A stretch of DNA of 8,782 nucleotides from an uncultured Ruminococcus sp. (GTDB lineage: Bacteria > Bacillota_A > Clostridia > Oscillospirales > Ruminococcaceae): NCBI GenBank assembly GCA_937880065.1, contig CALFMA010000232.1, positions 1 through 8,782 on the forward strand, given 5' to 3'. The position numbers were made by a program, and so were the translations under genes. Of the stretch, positions 1 to 6,000 are shown in pieces. The notes under the pieces are model-generated. The model saw only the letters and a program-made list of their open reading frames with translations. It made no database searches and was not told where the DNA came from. The first letter of the stretch is position 1. Every line of letters begins with the position of its first letter.

Positions 1-475
1 CTGCCGTCATATTTGTCAAAATAAGGTTCTGTGTACAAGTGTAGAGTACAATAATGGGAACTGCGGAAATTACCGCCGCCGCATAATATATAGGTCTCGA
101 ATTTTTCGCATATCTTGCATCGACGTTAAATTCGTACAAGCCGTACGCAAGGTTGGGGGTATCTCTCAAATAGATCATTACCGTGCCGTAATCGTTCCAC
201 ACGGAAATGGCCTGCGTAATCATAATTGCGACCAAGCAAGGCATAATCTGAGGCAAAATAATCGAGAAAAACGTTTTCAGTTCCCCCGCGCCGTCAATAT
301 ACGCCGCTTCGGAATAAGAAGAACTTACCCCCTTAAAGTAGCCGTATAATACGATAAATGCAAAGTCGAACCCTGATGCCCAAGATATCCAAATTGTCAA
401 CGGATTGTTGACCATACCCAGCCAACTCAACAGCTTATACGCGGCAGGTCCGCTACCGATGATGGGAATTGTGTT
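1..475 (-). other. C-terminal part of a CUT1 (MalG/LacG-type) carbohydrate ABC transporter permease
   Basis: Residues from about 122 to 278 of the chimeric frame form several hydrophobic segments around an EAA loop. That loop, at about residues 175-190, contains EAAYIDGAG followed by a hydrophobic stretch ending ILPQ. This is the cytoplasmic coupling signature of binding-protein-dependent sugar permeases, which contacts the ATPase subunit. WNDYGT and NLAYGLY downstream are also typical of the MalG-like branch. The family normally ends in a TVGGLKG-like tail; the window stops at about the Met-Thr just before it, so only a few residues are missing at that end. The N-terminal transmembrane helices are absent because of the join near 475. 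Codon use differs sharply from the rest of the window (GCG-rich alanine), suggesting that this DNA comes from another genome. Confidence 0.85.
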
Positions 476-835
476 TACGAAAATAACAACGATGTTTTCG
501 CCTCTTGTTGCAGCGTGAACTGTTTCAGCAGTACCGATAGCAGCAAGGTCACCGTCACCCTGATATGTAAATACAAACTTATCGGGATTTGTACGCTTAA
601 CACCTGTTGCAACAGCTGGAGCACGTCCGTGGGGAGCTTCAATCATATCGCAGCCGAAATAGTCATATGCCATAACGGAGCATCCAACAGGGCATACGCC
701 AACTGTATCGCCCTCGATACCCATTTCGTCCATAACCTCAGCAACGAGCCTGTGAACGATACCGTGAGTACAACCGGGGCAGTAATGTGTAGGAACATCA
801 AGGAGTGACTTTGGTCTTTCAAATACTACAGCCAT
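1..835 (-). CDS. 2-oxoacid:ferredoxin oxidoreductase beta subunit N-terminus joined in frame to an ABC permease C-terminus (partial, chimeric ORF)
   Basis: The frame opens at ATG 835-833 and stays open to the window edge (278 codons). Residues 1-121 are the beta subunit of a VorA/KorB-type oxidoreductase, which binds thiamine pyrophosphate and a 4Fe-4S cluster and decarboxylates 2-oxoacids to acyl-CoA. Seen: HYCPGC at 17-22, CPVGC at 48-52, and GDGD at 93-96, which opens the TPP motif. The family motif GDG-x(24-27)-NN should close at residues 121-122, normally followed by YGMTGGQ-like sequence. Here N121 is followed by T122 and the text becomes a membrane permease. The start overlaps the stop of the upstream alpha subunit by one base (TAATG), so the N-terminal half is a genuine operon member. 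Half of the TPP domain is missing, so the product would not work as an oxidoreductase. Identification of the two halves is firm; a functional fusion is unlikely. Confidence 0.85.
   Translation of the reverse strand, partial: MAVVFERPKSLLDVPTHYCPGCTHGIVHRLVAEVMDEMGIEGDTVGVCPVGCSVMAYDYFGCDMIEAPHGRAPAVATGVKRTNPDKFVFTYQGDGDLAAIGTAETVHAATRGENIVVIFVNTIPIIGSGPAAYKLLSWLGMVNNPLTIWISWASGFDFAFIVLYGYFKGVSSSYSEAAYIDGAGELKTFFSIILPQIMPCLVAIMITQAISVWNDYGTVMIYLRDTPNLAYGLYEFNVDARYAKNSRPIYYAAAVISAVPIIVLYTCTQNLILTNMTA
467..484 (-). other. Chimeric junction between the beta-subunit gene and the permease fragment
   Basis: On the minus strand the codons read Ile-Phe-Val-Asn (484-473) and then Thr-Ile (472-467). 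Phe-Val-Asn is the expected first half of the beta-subunit TPP motif, and Thr-Ile-Pro-Ile-Ile-Gly fits the permease family. The two parents could share a few bases (GTAAACA-like) exactly here, so the breakpoint cannot be placed better than within about 10 bp. There is no transposase, inverted repeat or target duplication at the join. Confidence 0.7.
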
Positions 836-1893
836 TATTCAGCACCTCCGACTTTTTTGATTTCTGCCAGAATTTCAGCAGGGTTAGGAATAATACCGCC
901 TGTACGTCCGTAGAATTCAACGGGCTTGGAGCAGTTGATAGCAAGCTTGATATCGTCAATCATCTGTCCCATTGACATTTCAACGGAGAGAAGCTTCTTA
1001 GCGTTCTTAGCAGCCTCGTTAAGCTCCTTAACAGGGAATGGCCAGAGTGTCTTTGGACGGAAAAGTCCAGCCTTGATACCCTGTGCTCTTGCCTCGTTTA
1101 CAGCAGATTTTACAACTCTTGCAGTTGCACCGAATGCACAAAGAAGAATGTCGCAGTCCTCTGTGAGATAAAGCTCAGCGTCAGTTTCGTTTTCCTTGAT
1201 TGTTTCATATCTTGCAAATCTGTCAGCAACGGACTTTTCAAGCTCATCGGGCTTGAGGTAGAGAGAGTTTACGATGTGGTGAGCTCTCTTGCCCTTGTGA
1301 CCGTCAGCAGCCCAGCTGCTCTTGTCTGTGGGATTTGCGTTGATTTCGGGGAATGATACAGGCTCCATCATCTGTCCAAGAAGTCCGTCAGCAAGAATCA
1401 TTGCAGGCATACGGTATTCATCAGCCTTATCAAATGCCTTTACAACCATATCAACCATTTCCTGTACAGATGCAGGAGCATATACGAGGAGGTGGAAGTC
1501 GCCGTGACCGAGAGCCTTTGTAGCCTGCCAGTAGTCAGCCTGTGAGGGCTGAATTCCGCCAAGTCCGGGGCCGCCACGCTGTACGTTGATGATTACAGCA
1601 GGGAGGTCAGAACCTGCGATATAGGAAATACCCTCGCTTTTGAGAGAAATTCCCGGGGATGAAGATGATGTCATAGCACGAACACCTGTAGATGCTGCAC
1701 CAAGAACCATATTGATAGCGGCAATTTCAGACTCTGCCTGTAAAAATACGCCGCCTGCCTTATTCATACGCTTTGCCATATATGCGGCAAGCTCTGTCTG
1801 TGGTGTGATAGGGTAGCCGAAGAAGCACTTACAGCCTGCTCTGATAGCGGCCTCAGCAAGAGCTTCATTGCCCTTCATAAGATTTCTTTCCAA
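835..1893 (-). CDS. vorB: 2-oxoacid:ferredoxin oxidoreductase alpha subunit (VorB/KorA type)
   Basis: This is the alpha subunit of a multi-subunit 2-oxoacid (probably 3-methyl-2-oxobutanoate) ferredoxin oxidoreductase, a cytoplasmic enzyme making acyl-CoA, CO2 and reduced ferredoxin, or running in reverse. The pyrimidine-binding domain covers roughly residues 15-190, with GYPITPQTE at 26-34, a serine-rich TSSSSPG at 75-81 and RGGPG at 106-110. The C-terminal domain II lies at about 245-345. The length of 352 residues fits VorB. I chose the TTG at 1893 because AAAGGAG lies 9 bases upstream and homologues have several residues before the LMKGNEA motif. The ATG at 1878 would give 347 residues but lacks a good ribosome binding site. 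The gene sits 19 bases after the ferredoxin gene and overlaps the beta subunit by one base. Substrate preference (valine-derived versus 2-oxoglutarate) cannot be settled from sequence alone. Confidence 0.93.
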   Translation of the reverse strand: MERNLMKGNEALAEAAIRAGCKCFFGYPITPQTELAAYMAKRMNKAGGVFLQAESEIAAINMVLGAASTGVRAMTSSSSPGISLKSEGISYIAGSDLPAVIINVQRGGPGLGGIQPSQADYWQATKALGHGDFHLLVYAPASVQEMVDMVVKAFDKADEYRMPAMILADGLLGQMMEPVSFPEINANPTDKSSWAADGHKGKRAHHIVNSLYLKPDELEKSVADRFARYETIKENETDAELYLTEDCDILLCAFGATARVVKSAVNEARAQGIKAGLFRPKTLWPFPVKELNEAAKNAKKLLSVEMSMGQMIDDIKLAINCSKPVEFYGRTGGIIPNPAEILAEIKKVGGAE

Positions 1894-1902
1894 AGCTTTA
1901 AG

Positions 1903-1909
1903 CTCCTTT
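1903..1909 (-). promoter_or_regulatory. Ribosome binding site deciding the TTG start of vorB
   Basis: AAAGGAG on the minus strand ends 9 bases before TTG 1893 and 24 bases before the next in-frame ATG (1878). The spacing supports the TTG start. Confidence 0.75.
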
Positions 1910-1912
1910 CAA

Positions 1913-2119
1913 TTACTTTTCGATAGTGATTGCACAATCGGGACACATAGTTGCACACATTGCACAGCTTATACAAGCGTCCTGATCGGTACATACAGCG
2001 TAGAAATAGCCCTTTTTGTTACGCTTCTCTTTCTGAAGCTCAACAATTTTCTTAGGGCAGGCAGCAGTACAAAGACCGCAGCCCTTACAGCGTTCTGTAA
2101 TAACAGTCATTTTAGCCAA
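1913..2119 (-). CDS. 2[4Fe-4S] ferredoxin-type delta subunit of the 2-oxoacid oxidoreductase
   Basis: A 68-residue dicluster ferredoxin that probably carries electrons between the oxidoreductase and the soluble ferredoxin pool. Cluster motif I is CKGCGLCTAACP (Cys 11, 14, 17, 21) and motif II is CISCAMCATMCP (Cys 49, 52, 55, 59). Cys 43 and 62 are extra. In this fold the fourth cysteine of each motif ligates the other cluster. It is the first subunit gene of the complex, 35 bases after the ATPase stop and 19 bases before vorB. The start is uncertain: TTG at 2119 gives the MAK-type N-terminus common in homologues, while ATG at 2110 would shorten the protein by three residues. Neither has a strong Shine-Dalgarno sequence, so coupling to the upstream gene is possible. 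Function is secure; the exact start is not. Confidence 0.92.
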   Translation of the reverse strand: MAKMTVITERCKGCGLCTAACPKKIVELQKEKRNKKGYFYAVCTDQDACISCAMCATMCPDCAITIEK

Positions 2120-2154
2120 TTCTTACACCACACTTTCTATCTGAAATATTGGTA

Positions 2155-2814
2155 TTATATTTCCCACAGAGGCTTTACAAAAACCTTTATGGGGAGTATA
2201 TCGTTATTTTCAAGGGAGCTGCACAAATCCTCGGGACAAGTTGTAAACGCAAGGGGAAGTCCTGTTTTTGCCGATACTTCATCAGCAAAATTTTTCGATT
2301 GTGCGATAATCTCCGAAGTTGTTTCACAGCCGAGGTTTGTGTTATTCACCACCGCTGTATGCTTCATACGTGAAGCGGCTTCAATCTCATACATAAGGGA
2401 AACGGCTTCATCGGCTGTTTCCGTGAGATTTCTCCGCTGATTGATGACATAGAGCATTTCAAGTTCATCTATGTGATTATTGAGAGCCTGTGCGTATCTG
2501 CCAAGGGCAAATGCACCTGCGTCATCGCCGCCAACGTCAATAATAAGGCATCCGTCACCTGCGGCAAGAAGTTCAATATCGAACTGCACCGAGGGAACAT
2601 CAAGGTTTGTATTGGCAAAATCGGGGGCAATGAGATTAATTCCCTTTTCTTCAAACAGCTTTTTGAAATCAGCTGTACGGAAATATGGGTTTACAAGGTC
2701 AAGGTCAACAACGGTGACTTTTTCCCATTTTTCTGCCGCTTTCACAGCGAGATTTACAGAGAGATTTGTCTTTCCGCAGCCGTAATGACCTGTGATAACT
2801 GTAATTCTTTTCAT
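2155..2814 (-). CDS. MinD/ParA-like P-loop ATPase, first gene of the oxidoreductase operon
   Basis: A 219-residue soluble nucleotide-binding protein of the CobQ/MinD/ParA fold. Seen: P-loop GHYGCGKT at residues 9-16, a switch-like VDLDLVNPYF at 36-45, a Walker B-like LIIDVGGDDAG at 90-100, and VNNTN at 156-160, which could read the base. The signature lysine of the deviant Walker A motif (KGG-x-GKT) is replaced by His10, so this is not a classical chromosome-partitioning ParA. It starts at ATG 2814 behind a clean GAGG six bases upstream, is the first gene after a strong promoter, and lies 35 bases before the ferredoxin gene. As far as I recall, similar ATPases precede vor operons in clostridia. 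The role is unknown; cofactor or Fe-S insertion, or regulation of the complex, are guesses from context. Confidence 0.88.
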   Translation of the reverse strand: MKRITVITGHYGCGKTNLSVNLAVKAAEKWEKVTVVDLDLVNPYFRTADFKKLFEEKGINLIAPDFANTNLDVPSVQFDIELLAAGDGCLIIDVGGDDAGAFALGRYAQALNNHIDELEMLYVINQRRNLTETADEAVSLMYEIEAASRMKHTAVVNNTNLGCETTSEIIAQSKNFADEVSAKTGLPLAFTTCPEDLCSSLENNDILPIKVFVKPLWEI

Positions 2815-2845
2815 ACTTTACCTCAAAAAAGTCGTTCTACATTTT

Positions 2846-2874
2846 ATTATAGCACTTTTTTCGCAGAAATGCAA
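2846..2874 (-). promoter_or_regulatory. Sigma-A promoter of the ATPase-ferredoxin-vorB operon
   Basis: On the minus strand, -35 TTGCAT (2874-2869) is separated by exactly 17 bases from a perfect -10 TATAAT (2851-2846). Transcription should begin near 2839, leaving a leader of about 25 bases before ATG 2814. Five of six -35 bases and six of six -10 bases match consensus. Confidence 0.8.
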
Positions 2875-2884
2875 TATTTTCGAA

Positions 2885-2898
2885 TTAGTATATACTAA
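2885..2898. promoter_or_regulatory. Perfect 14-bp palindrome upstream of the operon promoter (possible operator)
   Basis: TTAGTATATACTAA is its own reverse complement. Its centre lies about 52 bases upstream of the predicted start of transcription, ten bases beyond the -35 box, a position typical of activator sites. I cannot assign a regulator family. AT-rich palindromes also arise by chance. Confidence 0.4.
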
Positions 2899-2900
2899 CA

Positions 2901-2935
2901 TTCAGCCTTTAGCCTTTAGCTATTAGCTGTTAGCT
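2901..2935 (+). repeat. Heptad array A: five tandem 7-bp units
   Basis: The units are TTCAGCC, TTTAGCC, TTTAGCT, ATTAGCT and GTTAGCT, consensus NTTAGCY, with no gaps. The array lies between the operon promoter and the hairpin at 2954-2984 and is inverted relative to array B. Confidence 0.85.
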
Positions 2936-2953
2936 TTTGTATTCTGATATAAA

Positions 2954-2984
2954 TTGTATGGGCTGCCCAAGGCAGCCCATACAA
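2954..2984 (-). terminator. Perfect 14-bp hairpin downstream of the LRR-dockerin gene
   Basis: TTGTATGGGCTGCC (2954-2967) and GGCAGCCCATACAA (2971-2984) pair perfectly around a CAA loop. It lies 70 bases after the stop of the secreted-protein gene. On the minus strand the stem is followed by TTTATAT rather than a solid T run, so termination may be only moderate. In the plus direction there is no T run. It sits between heptad arrays A and B and could also be part of that repeat element. Confidence 0.65.
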
Positions 2985-3017
2985 AATAAATAATAACGCT
3001 TAAATTCACCGTACTCA

Positions 3018-3045
3018 TTGGCTAAAGGCTAATAGCTAATGGCTT
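3018..3045 (-). repeat. Heptad array B: four 7-bp units, inverted relative to array A
   Basis: On the plus strand the units are TTGGCTA, AAGGCTA, ATAGCTA and ATGGCTT. On the minus strand these read as NTTAGCY-type heptads. About 22 of 30 bases match array A in inverted orientation. The array begins 9 bases after the stop codon of the secreted-protein gene. Confidence 0.8.
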
Positions 3046-3053
3046 TTTAAGCT

Positions 3054-5795
3054 TTAATTACGCTTTATCTCACTTCCGCCCCATTCCACAACTGTAAAGC
3101 CTTTTCTTTCAAAGGTTTCAAGTTCCTGCGGCTGAATATTCACAGGCTTATCAAGTGCGGTATATACCATAAAGATACGGCATAAACTATCGGGAATTGG
3201 CGTAATATTAAGCTTTGAGGCCTCTGTATATGCTTCACCTTGGAATGTAATGAGATTGTACTCATTTGACTCCATTTCGGGCAGCCAGTAAACGATAAAT
3301 TCGTTCATCTCCTGCTCCGTAAGTCCCATATATGTGAGCTTTTCTTTCAGGAATTTCTCCGTGTCACTTCCTGCAACACAAAATCCCTTTGACATATCAT
3401 ATCTTGTACGGCAGTTTTTAGCATCCCAGAAAAGATACTTATGATTTGAACCATCAGCCTTATTCACAAGTGAACCGTCGGGATATGCTGTAACATCCCA
3501 GCCGTTGTTATACTTGGGATATGTTGTTGCAAGGTCTGACTCTGTAAGTTCAAGTTCTACGTGAACATCAGTTTCTTCTTCGGGATAGAGGTAAATTACA
3601 GGTTTTTTCGCTTCCACCATAAACCTAACTGTCATTGTTTCATTATCAGCTTCATAAATTCTTATCCAGCCGTGCTGTCCATGATATTCAACGAATACCC
3701 AGAAATCATCGTCTTCGCAAAAGCCCTTTTCAGTAAGCCATGTATCCTTTGGTATTACAGCTGCAACTTCATAGCTTTCATCAGGTCCGAGATACATTTT
3801 CAGTTCATCAGCTATTACAGTCATATCGGGACCGTATTTCACCTCAACATCAGGCATTACATATTCCTTTTCAACAAGTCTTTGTCTTAATTTAATCATA
3901 TCGTATACATCAAGCTTGTTGTCATATACAAAGTCTGCACCTTTCCAGTCCGCAAATTCAACATCTGATTTACCGAGAAGCCACTTTTCAACCAGTACAG
4001 CATCTGCAACTGTCAGCTTGCTGTCGCCGTTGACATCACCCTTTGCATGCCATTCCATATAAATATCAACACTAATTCTTCCACGGGTATCATCATTATA
4101 ATTAACATCACAGACATCATAATAGCCTGCCGATGTTTCAATTTTCATAGAACTACGATAATAAGAAAGTGATTGATCTGTACCGGGGAAGTAAGCAGGA
4201 TTTGATGCAATATTGAATACTGCATCATCGGGAGAGTTGAGGTCAATAATCGTCAATTTTGATTCTTCGGGAATTTCAATCTTTTCACGTGAATTCACAT
4301 CATAAAATGTAAATACTGTGTGGTCATATTCAATAGTGAAAATGAGTTCCAAAGAGCCGTTTTCATTGAGAACTATTTCAGGCTTTTCATGATTCCTCAA
4401 GCTTCCTACTTCGAATTTATCAGCTCTTTTATACAAATCTGCCAGCTGTGTGGTATCAACTATGCAGGGGTTGGAGTCTAAATAGAATATAGGTCCTGTA
4501 TACATCCAGCCGTTGGGAGAATTTGGATTTTTTATACCAATATTTGTGCCGAATCCCCAATTTGCACCTTTAACAAATTCCTCGGGAACAAGCTCACCGT
4601 TTATGCCGTAAAGTGTAACTCTTGTTGCACCCTCGGCAAGGGGTTCCGACGGCAAGGGCGGTGCTTTTTTCAGAGTAATTTCCTCTGAAAATCCCATACC
4701 AAAGTCATATTTGTATTTAACTTCCTCTGCTCCCTCGTCAAATGTAAGGATATTGCCCTCAACTGTTCCGCCATTCCACTCAATTACTTTTTCAAGGTCA
4801 AATCCCTCGGGAAGCGTTGAAAGGTCAAAGGAGTTATTTTCGTCAAGTCGCACCTGATAGCTGTTCCAGAAAACCGAAACATCTGCAAGTCCTTCATTTT
4901 TGCTCAAATCAAGGCATGTAAGTTGATTATCATAAGCAACAACTTTGTATAATTTTTTACAGCAGCTTACGTCAAGGGTTTTAAGCATGTTTTGACCGAT
5001 GTTTAAAGTTGCAAGATTAGTACACGGGCTTAAATCAATACTTTCAATTCTATTGCCGCTGCAATATAATTCTCTTAGATTTTTACATCCGTCCAAAAAG
5101 ACTCTTTCAACATTGTTATTCGAACACTCAGCGATTATAAGACTTTCCATATTTTCTATATTGAAATAGTCCATACTGTTTCCCCAGCAATACGCTTCTT
5201 CAAGGGTAGGGAATTTTGTGAAATCAATATTAGTCAGCTTATTGTCCATGCAGCACAAAATTTTAAGATCAGGCAATTCCCCGAAATCAAGATAAGTAAG
5301 GTCATTATAGCTGCAATGGAGTCTTTCAAGTGACGGGCAATTGCTTATTTTCAGAGAAGCAAGATGATTTGAATCTATAGCCGCATATTCAAGCTTTTCA
5401 AATCCGTCCAGTTCAAGATTTGCAATCATATTGCCGCTTACATCTATAGTTTCCAATTCGGTAAAATATTGGATACCTTCAAGGGTTTTAATCTGAACGT
5501 CGGATACGTCCTCATATTCATTTACTATCGCTATAGCACTTTCAATTGTCTTTGCAGCTGAAATTTCCTCAGCTGTGAGAATGTCGTCATTGGTTGTGTC
5601 AAAGTTCCGGTCAATGTAACTGCGGAAAATATCATCGGGGAAGTTGGTTTCATTAACAGCAACTCCCTCCGTATCTGAAACAGACGAATTCGGCTCATCG
5701 GTTTCAGCAGCAATTACGGGATAAGAGAGAGTTGTGCTTACACACATTACCTCAGCCGCAAGAAAGGCTGCGATTTTTTTGAATTTGTTTTTCAT
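3054..5795 (-). CDS. Secreted leucine-rich-repeat protein with internal type I dockerin and C-terminal KPVIYLYP domain
   Basis: A 913-residue exported protein. It starts with a lysine-rich signal peptide (likely cleaved after about Ala30) and an LRR cap with an EF-hand-like DTTNDDILTAEE (66-77). Nine LRRs of exactly 21 residues follow, beginning at Leu114, 135, 156, 177, 198, 219, 240, 261 and 282. A type I dockerin spans about 585-641: loop one is DVNGDSKLTVAD with all calcium positions; loop two, DFVYDNKLDVYD, has Val at position 3. An SH3-like segment covers about 645-715, then a C-terminal domain runs from KKPVIYLYPEEETDV (730-744) to GFTVVEWGG (899-907). The dockerin implies docking to a cohesin scaffold; the LRRs suggest binding of a protein or surface ligand. 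No transmembrane anchor, sortase signal or catalytic domain is seen. AGGAGGA six bases before ATG 5795 fixes the start. Confidence 0.92.
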   Translation of the reverse strand: MKNKFKKIAAFLAAEVMCVSTTLSYPVIAAETDEPNSSVSDTEGVAVNETNFPDDIFRSYIDRNFDTTNDDILTAEEISAAKTIESAIAIVNEYEDVSDVQIKTLEGIQYFTELETIDVSGNMIANLELDGFEKLEYAAIDSNHLASLKISNCPSLERLHCSYNDLTYLDFGELPDLKILCCMDNKLTNIDFTKFPTLEEAYCWGNSMDYFNIENMESLIIAECSNNNVERVFLDGCKNLRELYCSGNRIESIDLSPCTNLATLNIGQNMLKTLDVSCCKKLYKVVAYDNQLTCLDLSKNEGLADVSVFWNSYQVRLDENNSFDLSTLPEGFDLEKVIEWNGGTVEGNILTFDEGAEEVKYKYDFGMGFSEEITLKKAPPLPSEPLAEGATRVTLYGINGELVPEEFVKGANWGFGTNIGIKNPNSPNGWMYTGPIFYLDSNPCIVDTTQLADLYKRADKFEVGSLRNHEKPEIVLNENGSLELIFTIEYDHTVFTFYDVNSREKIEIPEESKLTIIDLNSPDDAVFNIASNPAYFPGTDQSLSYYRSSMKIETSAGYYDVCDVNYNDDTRGRISVDIYMEWHAKGDVNGDSKLTVADAVLVEKWLLGKSDVEFADWKGADFVYDNKLDVYDMIKLRQRLVEKEYVMPDVEVKYGPDMTVIADELKMYLGPDESYEVAAVIPKDTWLTEKGFCEDDDFWVFVEYHGQHGWIRIYEADNETMTVRFMVEAKKPVIYLYPEEETDVHVELELTESDLATTYPKYNNGWDVTAYPDGSLVNKADGSNHKYLFWDAKNCRTRYDMSKGFCVAGSDTEKFLKEKLTYMGLTEQEMNEFIVYWLPEMESNEYNLITFQGEAYTEASKLNITPIPDSLCRIFMVYTALDKPVNIQPQELETFERKGFTVVEWGGSEIKRN

Positions 5796-5883
5796 AGCAA
5801 TTCCTCCTAAACTACACGTATCTGAATACTATCCTACCGAAGTTGGACTTCTCTCCATAAAATATGGTATTCTATCCAGTTTT

Positions 5884-5912
5884 ATTATATCATACGGTAT
5901 TTATTCTGTCAA
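5884..5912 (-). promoter_or_regulatory. Full-consensus sigma-A promoter of the LRR-dockerin gene
   Basis: On the minus strand, TTGACA (5912-5907) and TATAAT (5889-5884) are both perfect and 17 bases apart. The predicted start is near 5877, giving a leader of about 80 bases. The leader holds a GAAGT-TGG-ACTTC hairpin (5839-5851) and an inverted pair GTATTC/GAATAC (5867-5872 and 5824-5829), each followed on the plus strand by TATCC. These could be protein-binding sites or chance. Confidence 0.9.
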
Positions 5913-5950
5913 TATTTTTTGTTAAATTCTAAAAAGATTTTATTTTGCAT

Positions 5951-5984
5951 AAAAAGGACGGCAGAAAAAATTTCCACCGTCCTT
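5951..5984 (-). terminator. Intrinsic terminator of typA
   Basis: On the minus strand AAGGACGG (5984-5977) pairs with CCGTCCTT (5961-5954). The stem continues inward to about 14 bp with two G-U wobbles and a TTT loop, and a T run ending at 5951 follows. It starts 16 bases after the typA stop and insulates typA from the next promoter. Confidence 0.9.
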
Positions 5985-6000
5985 ATAATTACGAATCAGA

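Noticed and set aside
515..808. Plus-strand open frame of 97 codons
   Set aside because: It is antisense to the well-supported beta-subunit frame, has no ribosome binding site and its translation resembles no family.
1..835. A genuine new bifunctional oxidoreductase-permease protein
   Set aside because: The catalytic TPP motif is broken, codon use switches at the join, and joining a soluble enzyme half to permease helices makes no mechanistic sense.
1868..2440. Plus-strand open frame of 190 codons, rich in Ser, Phe and Cys
   Set aside because: It lies opposite the ferredoxin and ATPase genes, both with clear motifs and operon spacing on the minus strand; it is a mirror frame.
2901..3045. 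CRISPR-like repeats
   Set aside because: The repeat unit is only 7 bp and gapless, with no spacers and no cas genes nearby.
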